Origin: Wolbachia endosymbiont of Cylisticus convexus
Lineage (GTDB): Bacteria; Pseudomonadota; Alphaproteobacteria; Rickettsiales; Anaplasmataceae
Assembly: GCF_003344345.1 (NCBI RefSeq)
Contig: NZ_QPIP01000022.1
Span: 1-29,460 of the forward strand
Length of the DNA: 29,460 bases
Direction: 5' to 3'
The stretch's first letter is position 1. Each line of letters starts with the position of its first letter. Below the pieces are notes generated by a model that was not told where the DNA came from, made no database searches, and worked only from the letters and a program-made list of their open reading frames with translations. A program made the translations under genes and the position numbers. Shown in pieces: positions 16,822-26,474 of this stretch.

Positions 16822-17649
16822 CTATACCCACTTAACAAGAGGTGGCATTGACATCATGATTGCATCTGGGTTACCATTAGTCATTAAACCAAACCTTGTA
16901 CCACGATCATAAAGAAGATTGAACTCTACATACCTGCCACGTTTTATCAATTGTTCTTCTCGTTGTTCTTTTGTCCAAGATTTTTGCATATGTTTGTGTA
17001 TGATGCGCAAGTAAATTTCTAAAAAGGCTTTACCTACTGCTTTTGTTAACTCAAAGTCATTTTCCCAGTTACCAGAACTCAGATTATCATAAAAAATTCC
17101 ACCAATACCACGTGGCTCTTTTCTATGTTGTAAGAAAAAGTAATCATCACATTGCTTTTTAAATTTCGGATAATATTCGATGTTGAACTTATCACATGTT
17201 GCTTTAATTGATTTGTGGATATACTCACAATCTTCCTCATTTTTATAAGTTGGAGTAAAGTCTATTCCTCCACCAAACCATTGTTTTGAGGTATATATCA
17301 GCCTTGTGTTCATATGTGCTGCAGGGATAAGGGGCGATTGCATGTGAGACACTAAAGATATACCGCTTGCCCAAAACTCTCCATTGCTTTCGTTTGCACC
17401 AGGAATTTCATTAATGGCTGAGTCTGCAAGTTTTCCATGTACCCTTGAAACGTTTACTCCAACTTTTTCAAAAATATTACCAAAGATAATTGTAGATTCA
17501 CCACTTCCACCACCTGGCCGGTCCCACTTTCTCTTCTCGATTTTTGGTTCTGTGAATGACTGTGCCTCAATTGATAAGAAAGATTCGGTGATCTTGTTTC
17601 TCAGTGCGCAGAACCATTCAAATGCTTGTGTTTTTTGTTTTTCCATCAT
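16822..17649 (-). CDS. hemF: Oxygen-dependent coproporphyrinogen III oxidase
   Basis: Oxidative decarboxylation of coproporphyrinogen III to protoporphyrinogen IX in haem synthesis, using O2. The 275-aa length is slightly short but normal for Rickettsiales. Visible motifs are KWDRPGGGSGESTIIFGNIF, EKVGVNVSRVHG, SLVSHMQSPLIPAAHMNTRL, WFGGGIDFTPTY, HRKEPRGIGGIFYDNL and the C-terminal YVEFNLLYDRGTRFGLMTNG. Tandem ATG codons (17647-17649 and 17644-17646) follow AGGAAG; the second has better spacing, so the true protein may be one residue shorter. Requirement for oxygen fits the aerobic host environment. It is divergent from the CckA-like kinase, with a gap of about 156 bases. Confidence 0.95.
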   Translation of the reverse strand: MMEKQKTQAFEWFCALRNKITESFLSIEAQSFTEPKIEKRKWDRPGGGSGESTIIFGNIFEKVGVNVSRVHGKLADSAINEIPGANESNGEFWASGISLVSHMQSPLIPAAHMNTRLIYTSKQWFGGGIDFTPTYKNEEDCEYIHKSIKATCDKFNIEYYPKFKKQCDDYFFLQHRKEPRGIGGIFYDNLSSGNWENDFELTKAVGKAFLEIYLRIIHKHMQKSWTKEQREEQLIKRGRYVEFNLLYDRGTRFGLMTNGNPDAIMMSMPPLVKWV

Positions 17650-17805
17650 GTCTTCCTGCTGGCTTATTAATGTTGTTGTATCTGATATTTACAAGATTTA
17701 TTTAGATTTGAATGAAAATTACTTATCAAGGATATTAATAAATCTATAATAATTAAATCAATATAGTAGAATATTTTTATATGTGCAAGATGCTAAGTAG
17801 TAATA

Positions 17806-20292
17806 ATGAGTAAAAGATACATAGATAATGAAAAAGAGAACAGAGTTGACTTCATACTAAGAAATTATGGGATGTCAATTATTGTGATAGCAGCTATTAT
17901 GCTCTTACCTCCAATAGCAATATCAGTACTCTATTTTTCTAATGTATATAGTCAGCATGTTAACATAGAGATTAATTTGTTAATTAGCACTCTAATGGCT
18001 CTCTTTGTGGTATATAATATAAAACGTTACAAGTATCTACTTAATATCATAGAGTTTCAAAATGCAATATTTGCAAATGCGCTAAATCATAATACAGAGT
18101 TTTGTCTTATTTTATATAAAGATGAAGGTATTTTTTATGCTGATGCAAGGTTCTACGAAAGGTTTAAAGATCATGTAGACGATGATGTTACGCTAGATAA
18201 AATTCTTGAAGCAGGAGATGTTTCAGAAAAAGACAGAAAATCACTCTATCATGCGTTAAAAAATAACACTTCTGTAAAAGTATGCATTTCCTTAAGCAAG
18301 AAGAATAGAATATCTAACTTTCTTTTGCTCTCTGAGCCGATACCGGATAATCCACAAATTGCTATAAATAGTAATAAGATTTTAAATTTATCATTATCAC
18401 CAATAGCAAGACCAGATGGGTATTTTGTATTGAAGGCAACGCAGGTAAACAAGGAACAGGTATATGAAGAGTTAATAGAGAAACACAATATAGCAACTTA
18501 CGTTGCGAATACAAAAGGAGTGATCTTATCTGTAAATAAAAGATTTTTAGACGTGTTTGAACTAAAAAAATTGGAAAAAGGCAGCTCAATCAATGATTTT
18601 ATATCTCAATCTAAGTATGACGATACAATAACCGAAAATGAGATTATGTTTTTTACTATAAGTGGTGCTCCATTCAAGGCTTATATGAGTACTACTATAT
18701 TTTGTGATAAATATAATCATAGCTATATACATGGATTTATAACACCAACTGAATCAAATATTGTTGATTATCAACTACATCCTTGTTTTGCAAATTCATC
18801 AATTGCTATTGCACAATGCGACGTAAACGGCAACTTTATAAAGAAAAATATAGCACTAGTAAAACTTGCAGGGCCAAATAATGATTCGATCTTTGCATTG
18901 ATATTGGATAATTATCATATGAAAGTGCGTGAATATTTTTCGAGCAATAGGGTAAATAATGCGTCCTTTGATGTTCAGCTTAATGCTGGTAATAATATGA
19001 AAATATATTTCAATAAGTTTCTTCATAATAAAGTGATGTTCATACTTTGTTATTTTATTGATAATACTGAACGTAAAAAACTAGAGATAAAGCTTGAGCA
19101 TTATCAAAAGGTGCAAGCTATAGGGCAGTTAGCGGGTGGCATTGCACATGATTTTAACAATATATTAACCGGGATAATAGGATTTTGTGATTTACTTTTA
19201 CTCCAACACTCAGCTAGTGATCCATCTTTTGGAGATATAATACAGATACAACAAAATGCAAAGCGTGGATCAAATTTAGTAAGACAATTGCTTGCTTTTT
19301 CAAGAAGACAGACCTTGCAGCCAAAAATTATTGATGTAAATAGTACTATAGTTAATCTTCATGAAATGATAAAAAGATTAATAGGTGAAAATATAAAATT
19401 TAATATTCGTTCTGATAGAGACTTGGGTGCTGTTAGGGCTGATCAAGGGCAATTAGAGCAAGTTATACTTAACTTAGCAGTCAATGCCAGTGCTGCTATG
19501 GAAAAGGGCGGAGAATTAACTATACTAACCTTTAATAAAAAGATTGACTCATTGAATTCTACATCTCAGGATATGTTTTCTCCAGACAAGGAAACGATCG
19601 AACATGGAAATTATGTTGTGATTGAAGTAATTGATACTGGATGTGGAATAACAAGTGATACAATTGGAAAGGTATTTGACCCATTTTTTTCTACTAAAGA
19701 TATTACCTCTGGTACAGGTCTTGGCCTCTCTACTGTATATGGCATTATTAAACAAACTGAAGGATACATCTATGTTGCTAGCAAAGTAAATCATGGAACT
19801 AAATTTAGCATATTTTTGCCCATGATTTATATATCAGATGAAAATCTGAGAGAGTCAGATAGTGAAGAAATAGAAAGACCGGTAATAAGTGAAATTAAAG
19901 GTAATGGTATAATTTTATTGATTGAAGATGAAGGTTCAGTAAGGGAACCCATTGCTAGAGCACTCAAAAGAAAAGGATTTGATGTAATAGAAGCAAGCAT
20001 GGGCAGCAAGGCACTAGAAATAATCAGTAAAAAAAGTCAACACATAGATCTTATAATCACTGATGTAATCATGCCAGAGGTGAGCGGACCAGAAATAGTT
20101 AAAGAAGCATTGATCCATAGGCCAAATATCAACGTTATTTTTATTTCTGGGTATGCAGAAGATGCTTTTTTAAAGAGTGATGACATCAATATAGAAGATT
20201 TTCACTTTTTGCCAAAACCATTCACTCTGAATGAATTAGGAAACAAGGTTCAAAGTGTGTTACACAAGATAAAAAAAGGCAGTCTACTTTGA
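17806..20292 (+). CDS. cckA: CckA-like hybrid sensor histidine kinase
   Basis: Membrane hybrid kinase of the alphaproteobacterial CckA family; in this group CckA passes phosphate through ChpT to CtrA. The 828 residues contain two N-terminal membrane segments (about 22-48 and 56-74) and PAS-like regions, one including ATYVANTKGVILSVNKRFLD. The HisKA box is IGQLAGGIAHDFNNILTGII with phosphoacceptor His448. The ATPase domain has VIDTGCGITSD, DPFFSTK and GTGLGLSTVYGI. A C-terminal receiver domain (about 700-820) carries phosphoacceptor Asp753 in LIITDVIMPEVSGPE and the conserved Lys in LPKPF. The HDFNN box with a fused receiver is diagnostic of CckA. parA follows after 85 bases. Confidence 0.9.
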   Translation: MSKRYIDNEKENRVDFILRNYGMSIIVIAAIMLLPPIAISVLYFSNVYSQHVNIEINLLISTLMALFVVYNIKRYKYLLNIIEFQNAIFANALNHNTEFCLILYKDEGIFYADARFYERFKDHVDDDVTLDKILEAGDVSEKDRKSLYHALKNNTSVKVCISLSKKNRISNFLLLSEPIPDNPQIAINSNKILNLSLSPIARPDGYFVLKATQVNKEQVYEELIEKHNIATYVANTKGVILSVNKRFLDVFELKKLEKGSSINDFISQSKYDDTITENEIMFFTISGAPFKAYMSTTIFCDKYNHSYIHGFITPTESNIVDYQLHPCFANSSIAIAQCDVNGNFIKKNIALVKLAGPNNDSIFALILDNYHMKVREYFSSNRVNNASFDVQLNAGNNMKIYFNKFLHNKVMFILCYFIDNTERKKLEIKLEHYQKVQAIGQLAGGIAHDFNNILTGIIGFCDLLLLQHSASDPSFGDIIQIQQNAKRGSNLVRQLLAFSRRQTLQPKIIDVNSTIVNLHEMIKRLIGENIKFNIRSDRDLGAVRADQGQLEQVILNLAVNASAAMEKGGELTILTFNKKIDSLNSTSQDMFSPDKETIEHGNYVVIEVIDTGCGITSDTIGKVFDPFFSTKDITSGTGLGLSTVYGIIKQTEGYIYVASKVNHGTKFSIFLPMIYISDENLRESDSEEIERPVISEIKGNGIILLIEDEGSVREPIARALKRKGFDVIEASMGSKALEIISKKSQHIDLIITDVIMPEVSGPEIVKEALIHRPNINVIFISGYAEDAFLKSDDINIEDFHFLPKPFTLNELGNKVQSVLHKIKKGSLL

Positions 20293-20377
20293 GCATAATT
20301 GGCAACAAAAAAAATTTTCTAATGCAAAAGTTTCTCGCATATATACAATAGGATTATTTTATATTAAGATAAAAGGT

Positions 20378-21217
20378 GTGAGCAAGATCATTGCAATAGT
20401 AAATCAAAAGGGTGGAGTTGGCAAAACCACAACTAGTATAAATTTATCGACAGCCTTTGCCGCTGTAGAAAAAAATACTTTATTGGTAGATCTTGATCCT
20501 CAAGGGAATGCTAGTACAGGACTCGGGATTTCTTATCGTAGTAGGGAAGAAAAAAATATATACAAAATACTACTGAGCAGCAAAAGTGAATTGGTAAAGT
20601 CGGCAATTTTTAATATAAAGGAAATTCCAAATTTATCGCTGATTTCATCAGTGGTTGACTTATCAGCTGCAGAAATTGAGCTATCACAACTTGAGCAGGG
20701 AAAATTCGTACTAAAAGACACGCTAGAGAAAGTACGTGATAATTATGAGTACATAATCATCGACTGTCCTCCATCACTTGGGCTTCTAACCATAAATGCT
20801 TTGACTGCTACTGATTCTATTATTGTTCCTCTTCAGTGTGAATTTTTCGCTCTGGAAGGATTGAGCCATTTAGTTAAAACTGTAGAGCTGATAAGGAATA
20901 ACCTAAACCCTTTCCTGGCAATAGAAGGAATATTGCTCACAATGTATGACAAGCGCAACAAACTCAGTGAACAGATTAAAAATGATATTTGCCAGTATTT
21001 AAATGATAAAGTATATAAAACCATTATTCCATTGTATGAGACTGTTATTCCACGTAACGTACGGTTATCAGAAGCTCCTTCTCATGGAAAACCCGCTATT
21101 GTATATGATCTTAAGTGTCCTGGTGCGCAAGCATATATAAGTTTGGCAAAAGAAATTTTAAAGAAACACATGAGCATTTGTAAAGAGAGAAAGCTGATAA
21201 GTGAGGATACAGCGTGA
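20378..21217 (+). CDS. parA: Chromosome partitioning ATPase ParA (Soj)
   Basis: Deviant Walker-type ATPase that binds DNA non-specifically and drives segregation of ParB-parS complexes. The 279 residues start MSKIIAIVNQKGGVGKTTTS, with the signature lysine 11 and P-loop lysine 16. Further motifs are LLVDLDPQGNASTGLG, YIIIDCPPSLGLLT and VPLQCEFFALEGLSHL. The start is GTG, preceded closely by AAAAGG, and is required to keep the conserved N-terminus. Its stop overlaps the parB GTG in a GTGA, so the two are translationally coupled. Confidence 0.96.
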   Translation: MSKIIAIVNQKGGVGKTTTSINLSTAFAAVEKNTLLVDLDPQGNASTGLGISYRSREEKNIYKILLSSKSELVKSAIFNIKEIPNLSLISSVVDLSAAEIELSQLEQGKFVLKDTLEKVRDNYEYIIIDCPPSLGLLTINALTATDSIIVPLQCEFFALEGLSHLVKTVELIRNNLNPFLAIEGILLTMYDKRNKLSEQIKNDICQYLNDKVYKTIIPLYETVIPRNVRLSEAPSHGKPAIVYDLKCPGAQAYISLAKEILKKHMSICKERKLISEDTA

Positions 21218-22080
21218 AGGATAATAGGCGCTTAGGTAGAGGTCTTGCTGGCCTCATAGGCGATAATTATGATAATAAGGAAGATCGGTTACCTGTTTCA
21301 TTACTGCACCCGAGCAAATTTCAGCCAAGAAAATATTTTGATGAGGAGTCATTAAAAGAACTTGCAAGTTCGATAGAGAAAAATGGCATTATACAGCCTA
21401 TTGTGGTGCGCAAAGATCCAAATAATGACGGTTATGAAATAGTAGCAGGGGAACGTCGTTGGCTGGCAAGTAAGATCGCAAATCTTGATAATGTGCCGGT
21501 TATCATAAAAGATTTAAATGACAAGGAATGCTTAGAAGTATCCATAATTGAGAACATACAGAGGCAGGATATTAATCCAATAGAAGAAGGTGAAGCGTAT
21601 AGGAAACTAATAGATGAATTCTCCTATAAACATGAAGAACTAGCCTCAACTTTAGGCAAAAGCCGCAGTCACATAACCAATATGACTCGAATGTTATCAC
21701 TCCCTGATGGAGTAAAAGCAATGATCAACAAGAGAAAATTGTCTATGGGCCATGCAAGAGCGCTGATTAATATTGAAAATGCAGAAAGTATTGCAAAAAG
21801 AATAGTTTTTCAAGGCCTGAGCGTTAGACAAACTGAAAAATTGATAAAAGACTTACAACAAAATAACGATCAAAAAGAGTATAAGTGTACTAAAAATCAA
21901 GATATGGCAGCGCTAGAAGGAGCTATATCTTCTCAACTTGGTTTAAAGATCAAAATTAATGATAACAATTCCAAGGGTAAAGTCATGATACGGTATAACA
22001 ATCCAGATGAATTGGATTTTATATTAAAAATTTTGAATAGAAAACTTGAACCAGCTATTGATGTCGAAAGTAGTTCATAA
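21214..22080 (+). CDS. parB: Chromosome partitioning protein ParB (Spo0J)
   Basis: parS-binding CTPase clamp of the chromosome segregation system. The 288-aa length is typical. Motifs are the N-terminal RRLGRGLAGLIGD, VSLLHPSKFQPRKYFDEESL, NGIIQPIVVR, GERRW (79-83) and ENIQRQDINPIEEGEAYRKL (113 onward) of the CTP-binding domain. The central HTH reads LASTLGKSRSHITNMTRMLS followed by GHARALI. A charged linker leads to the C-terminal dimerisation part. The start is a GTG overlapping the parA stop. I found no TGTTTCACGTGAAACA-like parS site in the window, so its target lies elsewhere or is diverged. Confidence 0.96.
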   Translation: MKDNRRLGRGLAGLIGDNYDNKEDRLPVSLLHPSKFQPRKYFDEESLKELASSIEKNGIIQPIVVRKDPNNDGYEIVAGERRWLASKIANLDNVPVIIKDLNDKECLEVSIIENIQRQDINPIEEGEAYRKLIDEFSYKHEELASTLGKSRSHITNMTRMLSLPDGVKAMINKRKLSMGHARALINIENAESIAKRIVFQGLSVRQTEKLIKDLQQNNDQKEYKCTKNQDMAALEGAISSQLGLKIKINDNNSKGKVMIRYNNPDELDFILKILNRKLEPAIDVESSS

Positions 22081-22593
22081 AAACCCCTTTACAAATCTCG
22101 CCAATTCCCTTATCATAATATTGAAGCTATATTATCTAACTTCCCAATCTGTGCAGATTAAAACGACAAGAAGACTTGTATTTGGCGTACTATTTTTGCA
22201 CTATGTGCATGCTATGTCTTTAAAAATTTCCGGGTTTTTCCCTATACAAGCTGAAACGGGCTGTTTAAGACATCACCCAATGTCAAATTTTAAAATAAAG
22301 AATAGAATAACTAGCTACTACGGAGATTCCTTGTCTTTTTCTTCTGCTGGTAAATTTCTTAAACATTTGCAACTTAGATTAATTGCGTTTAAAAGCAGCT
22401 AAATTGCAGTGTTTAAGACTAAAAAGCGCCGATACTGAAAATAAACAGTGATTGGGGATTCTTTTGCCTTTTTTCTATTTAGTAAATTTCTTAATGTTTA
22501 TATAGAAAGTGTCATCCCAGTGCTTGACACTGGCATCCAGCAAATTTATTGCAAACAAGACAACATTTTTGATCAAAAAACTGGATCCCAGTG
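22081..22593. repeat. Intergenic region of dispersed repeats downstream of parB
   Basis: No gene is supported. Bases 22089-22117 are an inverted, about 86% identical match to 23868-23896 (core CGCCAATTCCCTT). Two related repeats (22325-22363 and 22458-22494) match 751-790. A palindromic repeat GTGTCATCCCAGTGCTTGAC lies at about 22508, and its other arm CTGGATCCCAGTG directly abuts the IS5-like fragment that follows. Confidence 0.45.
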
Positions 22594-22964
22594 GGCTTTG
22601 TTGCATAGCACTTCATGTGGTGGTGGTTTACGACAAATTCATGTAACTATTTCAAATTTAGCCATGCCAATATCAGTAAATTTATTGAGCAAGTAGCATT
22701 TTATTAGCAATTCTTTTTCTCGATTTATCTCATTCTAAAACTAAACCCAAATATTTGCTTGAGAAAAATCCTTCAATATATGACCTTTTCCCATAAGTTG
22801 CTTCCTTTTTCCACTCTTTCACACCTTCTTTACCACATAATCTAATGGCGGCATTCCTCTCGGTCATATAATCCAATTTTGTATGTTCTGCTGCACAATT
22901 TTTCGGTAGAACTTTTGTCTTTATATCATATACAATTTATAAAGCTTGTGCCTATCGTATGCTC
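22594..22964 (-). mobile_element. IS5-like insertion sequence, copy 2, 3'-end fragment
   Basis: 371 bp nearly identical to 10752-11122, including the terminal GGCTTTGTTGCATAGC. It covers only the 3' end of the transposase (reverse-strand GVKEWKKEATYGKRSYIEGF region) and breaks off at GCTC, where CATAGGCGTC begins. No coding capacity remains. Confidence 0.75.
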
Positions 22965-22982
22965 CATAGGCGTCAAGTTAAG
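22965..22982 (+). repeat. 18-bp inverted repeat, left arm
   Basis: CATAGGCGTCAAGTTAAG, a perfect inverted copy of 23155-23172. It marks the exact breakpoint of the IS5-like fragment. Confidence 0.6.
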
Positions 22983-23121
22983 AGAATACGCCCAATATAG
23001 CAACCATTTAAGGTTTATTTGTTATATTTATTTTTTAAGAAATCTTGATCTTAAATAAGATAATTTTTTTTTAAAGAGTCTATAAATTACTAATTTTATC
23101 GTTTAATGTCTAAAATAATTT

Positions 23122-23753
23122 TTACCGCTTCTCTTCTTTCTTATGCCACTTTTCCTTAACTTGACGCCTATGCTTTTTTGAACATTCCCTCCAATACCTT
23201 TCTACATAATAGGTATCTTGACTACCTAAGTATCCAGGGTGTTGTGTCTCAATTTCGCCACTAGCCTCTTTTTGTTCCTCAGTTTTTTCTAAAGCAGCAA
23301 CTTGCTCCTCTGTCAAAATTATACCATCTTGGACTACTTTCGCTTCCAGCGCTTTCAACCTCTTTTTAAAATTTTCGAGGTCGTTTCTTTGCCATATTCC
23401 CGCTAGCAGATATTAGAATTCCTTTTTTCTTTAACTCATTAGCTGCTCTTTCTTGTCCATATGCTGGAAACTCTACTGCTATCTGCTTCTTCTATATCAT
23501 TTGGTACTCTATTGGCAAGTAATGGTTTGCTTTTGTTTAATGCTTTTTCCCCTCCTGTTTCATATAGTTCTTTGAAACGATAAAACGTATCTCTCCATCA
23601 CTTTACATGCCTGTGATACATTCCCTAATTGTTTTGCAAGTTCTCCAACTTTGGTTTTAGTGTTTTTTCTTCTCATATCTGACACTCCTTTTAAATTTGT
23701 TTATATTTTTATCTTACTTTATCAGCCTGTCAGATTAAGTCTAAACTATTACA
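23122..23753 (-). pseudogene. Decayed IS481-type transposase fragment
   Basis: On the minus strand the start MRRKNTKTKVGELAKQLGNV (from about 23690) leads into SQACKVM, then frameshifts. Pieces recoverable in other frames are [49 protein letters not shown] and [17 protein letters not shown] to [13 protein letters not shown], which together resemble the HTH and leading part of IS481-family transposases. After TYYV the sequence switches to an unrelated basic tail ([16 protein letters not shown]) and stops at 23122. The outer end TGTAATAGTTTAGACTTAAT (complement, ending 23753) looks like the original terminus. The DDE domain is missing. Confidence 0.6.
23155..23172 (-). repeat. 18-bp inverted repeat, right arm
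   Basis: Inverted partner of 22965-22982, located within the basic tail that replaces the end of the IS481-type transposase. Confidence 0.6.
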
Positions 23754-24021
23754 CATTAGTAGAACAAATCAACATTGGTCGTAATCAGATAGAAGTAGCA
23801 TTTCGGATTGGAAGAACCAATGCAGAATGGAGAAATTTTTAATTTGCAACATTGTACTGGACGTCATGACAAGGGAATTGGCGGAGTTTGTAAAGTAGGT
23901 TCTTTCATTAGGTTTTTTGCTAGCATTAAATAATTAACTTAGAAAAAGTGAAAAGACCATTAAAATATTTTTTACTTTTATTCTATATATTTCAACATAT
24001 TACCTTTAAGTACTAATAATT
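23754..24021. other. Intergenic region upstream of topA with a dispersed repeat
   Basis: No gene supported. Bases 23868-23896 (GACAAGGGAATTGGCGGAG) are an inverted copy of 22089-22117. The last 80 bases are AT-rich and presumably hold the topA promoter, but no single match is convincing. Confidence 0.35.
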
Positions 24022-26474
24022 ATGGCATTATTGATAGTTGAGTCACCGGCAAAGGCAAAGACGATAGGTAAATATTTGAGTAAAGAGTTCAAAGTCGCTG
24101 CATCCTTTGGACATGTGAGAGATCTGCCAGTGAAGAACGGTTCTGTCGATCCGGATAATGATTTTGCCATAAAGTATGAGATTATTGAAAAAGCAGAAAA
24201 GCATGTAAAAGAGTTAGTCAAGGAAGCGAATAAAACATCGGATATATACCTTGCAACCGATCCAGATAGAGAAGGAGAAGCAATAGCTTGGAATGTGATA
24301 GAGGCGCTAAAGGAAAGGAAGGCTATCAATGATAAGAACAAAATTTACAGAGTGGTCTTTAACGAGATAACAAAAAGAGCCGTGCAAGAAGCTATAAAAA
24401 ATCCACGCGAAATAAATATGGACTTAGTACATGCACAGCAAGCACGAAGAGCCTTAGATTACTTAGTTGGGTTTAATTTGTCACCACTTTTATGGACAAA
24501 GTTATCAGGAAGCAAGTCTGCAGGGCGAGTGCAATCTGTTGCACTGAAGCTCATATGCGAGCGGGAAGATGAAATTAGTAAATTTGTATCGCAAGAGTAT
24601 TGGAGCATAAAGGCAGAGATGCAAAACAGCAAAAACGAGGCGTTTTTTGCTATGCTAAGCCACTATGATAGTAAGAAGCTAGAAAAATTTGATATTAAAA
24701 ATGAAGAAGAGGCAAAGAACTTAGTCAAGCAAATTGAATCAAGGCAATATGCTGTAAGCACAGTAGAACGCAAGCAAGTTAAGAGAAACCCACTTCCTCC
24801 GTTTATTACTTCAAGTCTTCAGCAAGATGCAGTGAATAAACTGTATTTTAATGTGAAAAATGTCATGCGCATAGCGCAAAATTTATATGAAGGTATCGAT
24901 ATTGGTGGCGAAACTGTAGGGTTGATAACTTACATGCGTACAGATGGCTTTTATATTGCAGATGAAGCTATAAACTCAATCAGGGAGTCAATTAAGTCAT
25001 TGTATGGCGATAAATATTTACCGCAATCTCCTCGTAAGTATGTAAAAAAGGTCAAAAATGCTCAAGAAGCACATGAGGCAATTCGTCCAACTGATATAAA
25101 TAGAACACCAAACAGTATTAAGGACTGTTTAACGCTAGAACAGTTTAAATTGTATGATTTGATCTGGAAAAGAACCATTGCAAGTCAGATGGAATCAGCA
25201 ATTCTTGATCAAGTGGTAGTTGAAATTAGCTCTACTGATCAGATAATAATTCTGCGAGCGAGTGGATCGAGCATATTCTTTGATGGTTTTTATAAAGTCT
25301 ACCAAGATAACATAGAAGCCGAAAATGAGGGCCTGCTACCTGCTATGAAGGAAAAGGAAGCGTGCAAGCTGATTTCTGTTGATCCAAAACAACATTTTAC
25401 TCAACCACCACCTCGCTATAGTGAAGCGAGTATCGTTAAGAAAATGGAAGAGATCGGTATAGGACGGCCATCAACTTATGCAACAATTATTTCAGTATTG
25501 CAGGACCGTGAATACGTTACACTCGATAATAAAAGATTTATTCCAAGCAGCCGTGGTAAGATCGTGACCATATTTTTGGAAACTTTTTTTTCAGCGTTGT
25601 ATAGAGTATGACTTTACAGCACAAATGGAAGAAAGACTTGATTCAATCTCAAATGGACATGCAGATTGGAAAAAAGAACTAGGCTATTTTTGGGTGCCAT
25701 TTTTTAATCTTGTAAATTCTGTCAAGCAAATGACACATGATGAGATTTTTAGTGGTATTACTGACTTAGTAGTTGATTGGTTTTGTTCAGAGAAAGGAAA
25801 GGAAGAAATAGGTAAAAAATGTCCTAATTGCTCCGGTGGCATATTAAAATTGAACTTTGGAAAAGCCGGGGTGTTTCTTGGATGTTCTAACTATCCTGCA
25901 TGCAACCATACAAAAGAGATTACGGGCAGTAACGGTAACTCAGAATATCCAAAAAGTTTGGGTATAGATGATGTGACAGGCCAAGAGGTAATGATCAAAA
26001 ATGGTCCTTTCGGACTTTACCTGGAATTTAACACTGAGTCAGAAAAGAAAAAAAAGATTTCTATACCAAAAGATATAAATGTTAATGATATTGATCTGAA
26101 TACCGCTACTCTATTACTTTCCTTGCCGAAAGTAATAGGAGAACATCCTGAAACTGGAAAGGAAGTAAAAATAGGCCTTGGACGATTTGGGTACTATATT
26201 TTCTATGATGGTCGATACTTTTCTCTTAAAAAAAAGCTCTAAAGAGGTATTAGACACACAATTAAACGAAGCTGTACAAATTATTGCGAGCAGCCCGCGC
26301 AAGGAGCTAAAATCTCTCGGGCTTAATGAAAAGGGAAAAGAAGTTTTTATTTGCAATGGTAGGTATGGATTCTACATCAAATGCGATAAGACAAACGTTG
26401 CTTTAGGCAAAGATATAGATATTGAAAGTATAGATCTGAAGAAGGCTTTAGAGTTAATTAAGAATAAAAAGTAG
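24022..26474 (+). pseudogene. topA: DNA topoisomerase I, broken by two homopolymer frameshifts
   Basis: Type IA topoisomerase that relaxes negative supercoils. Frame 1 (24022-25611) encodes the TOPRIM start LLIVESPAKAKTIGKYLSKE, YLATDPDREGEAIAWNVIEA, the active-site Tyr304 in LITYMRTDGFYIADEA, and IGRPSTYATIISVLQDREYV. An eight-T run (25584-25591) then shifts the frame; the next frame continues QRCIEYDFTAQMEERLDSIS and a C4 zinc finger (CPNCSG, CSNYPAC) to about 26227. An eight-A run (26228-26235) shifts it again, after which SSKEVLDTQLNEAVQIIASS to LELIKNKK completes the protein. Removing one base from each run gives a continuous protein of about 816 aa. topA is normally essential, so sequencing error or slippage rescue is as likely as true loss. 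Confidence 0.92.

Noticed and set aside
20293..22593. parS site for ParB
   Set aside because: No sequence close to the TGTTTCACGTGAAACA consensus was found around parAB or elsewhere in the window.
22046..22696. Two plus-strand frames downstream of parB
   Set aside because: They run through dispersed repeats, palindromes and the IS5-like fragment and show no protein-like composition.
23651..23842. 63-aa plus-strand frame ending EWRNF
   Set aside because: It spans the IS481-like element end and repeat DNA, with no start signal or recognisable domain.
24006..24341. 111-aa minus-strand frame opposite the start of topA
   Set aside because: Antisense of the conserved TOPRIM coding region; no independent support.
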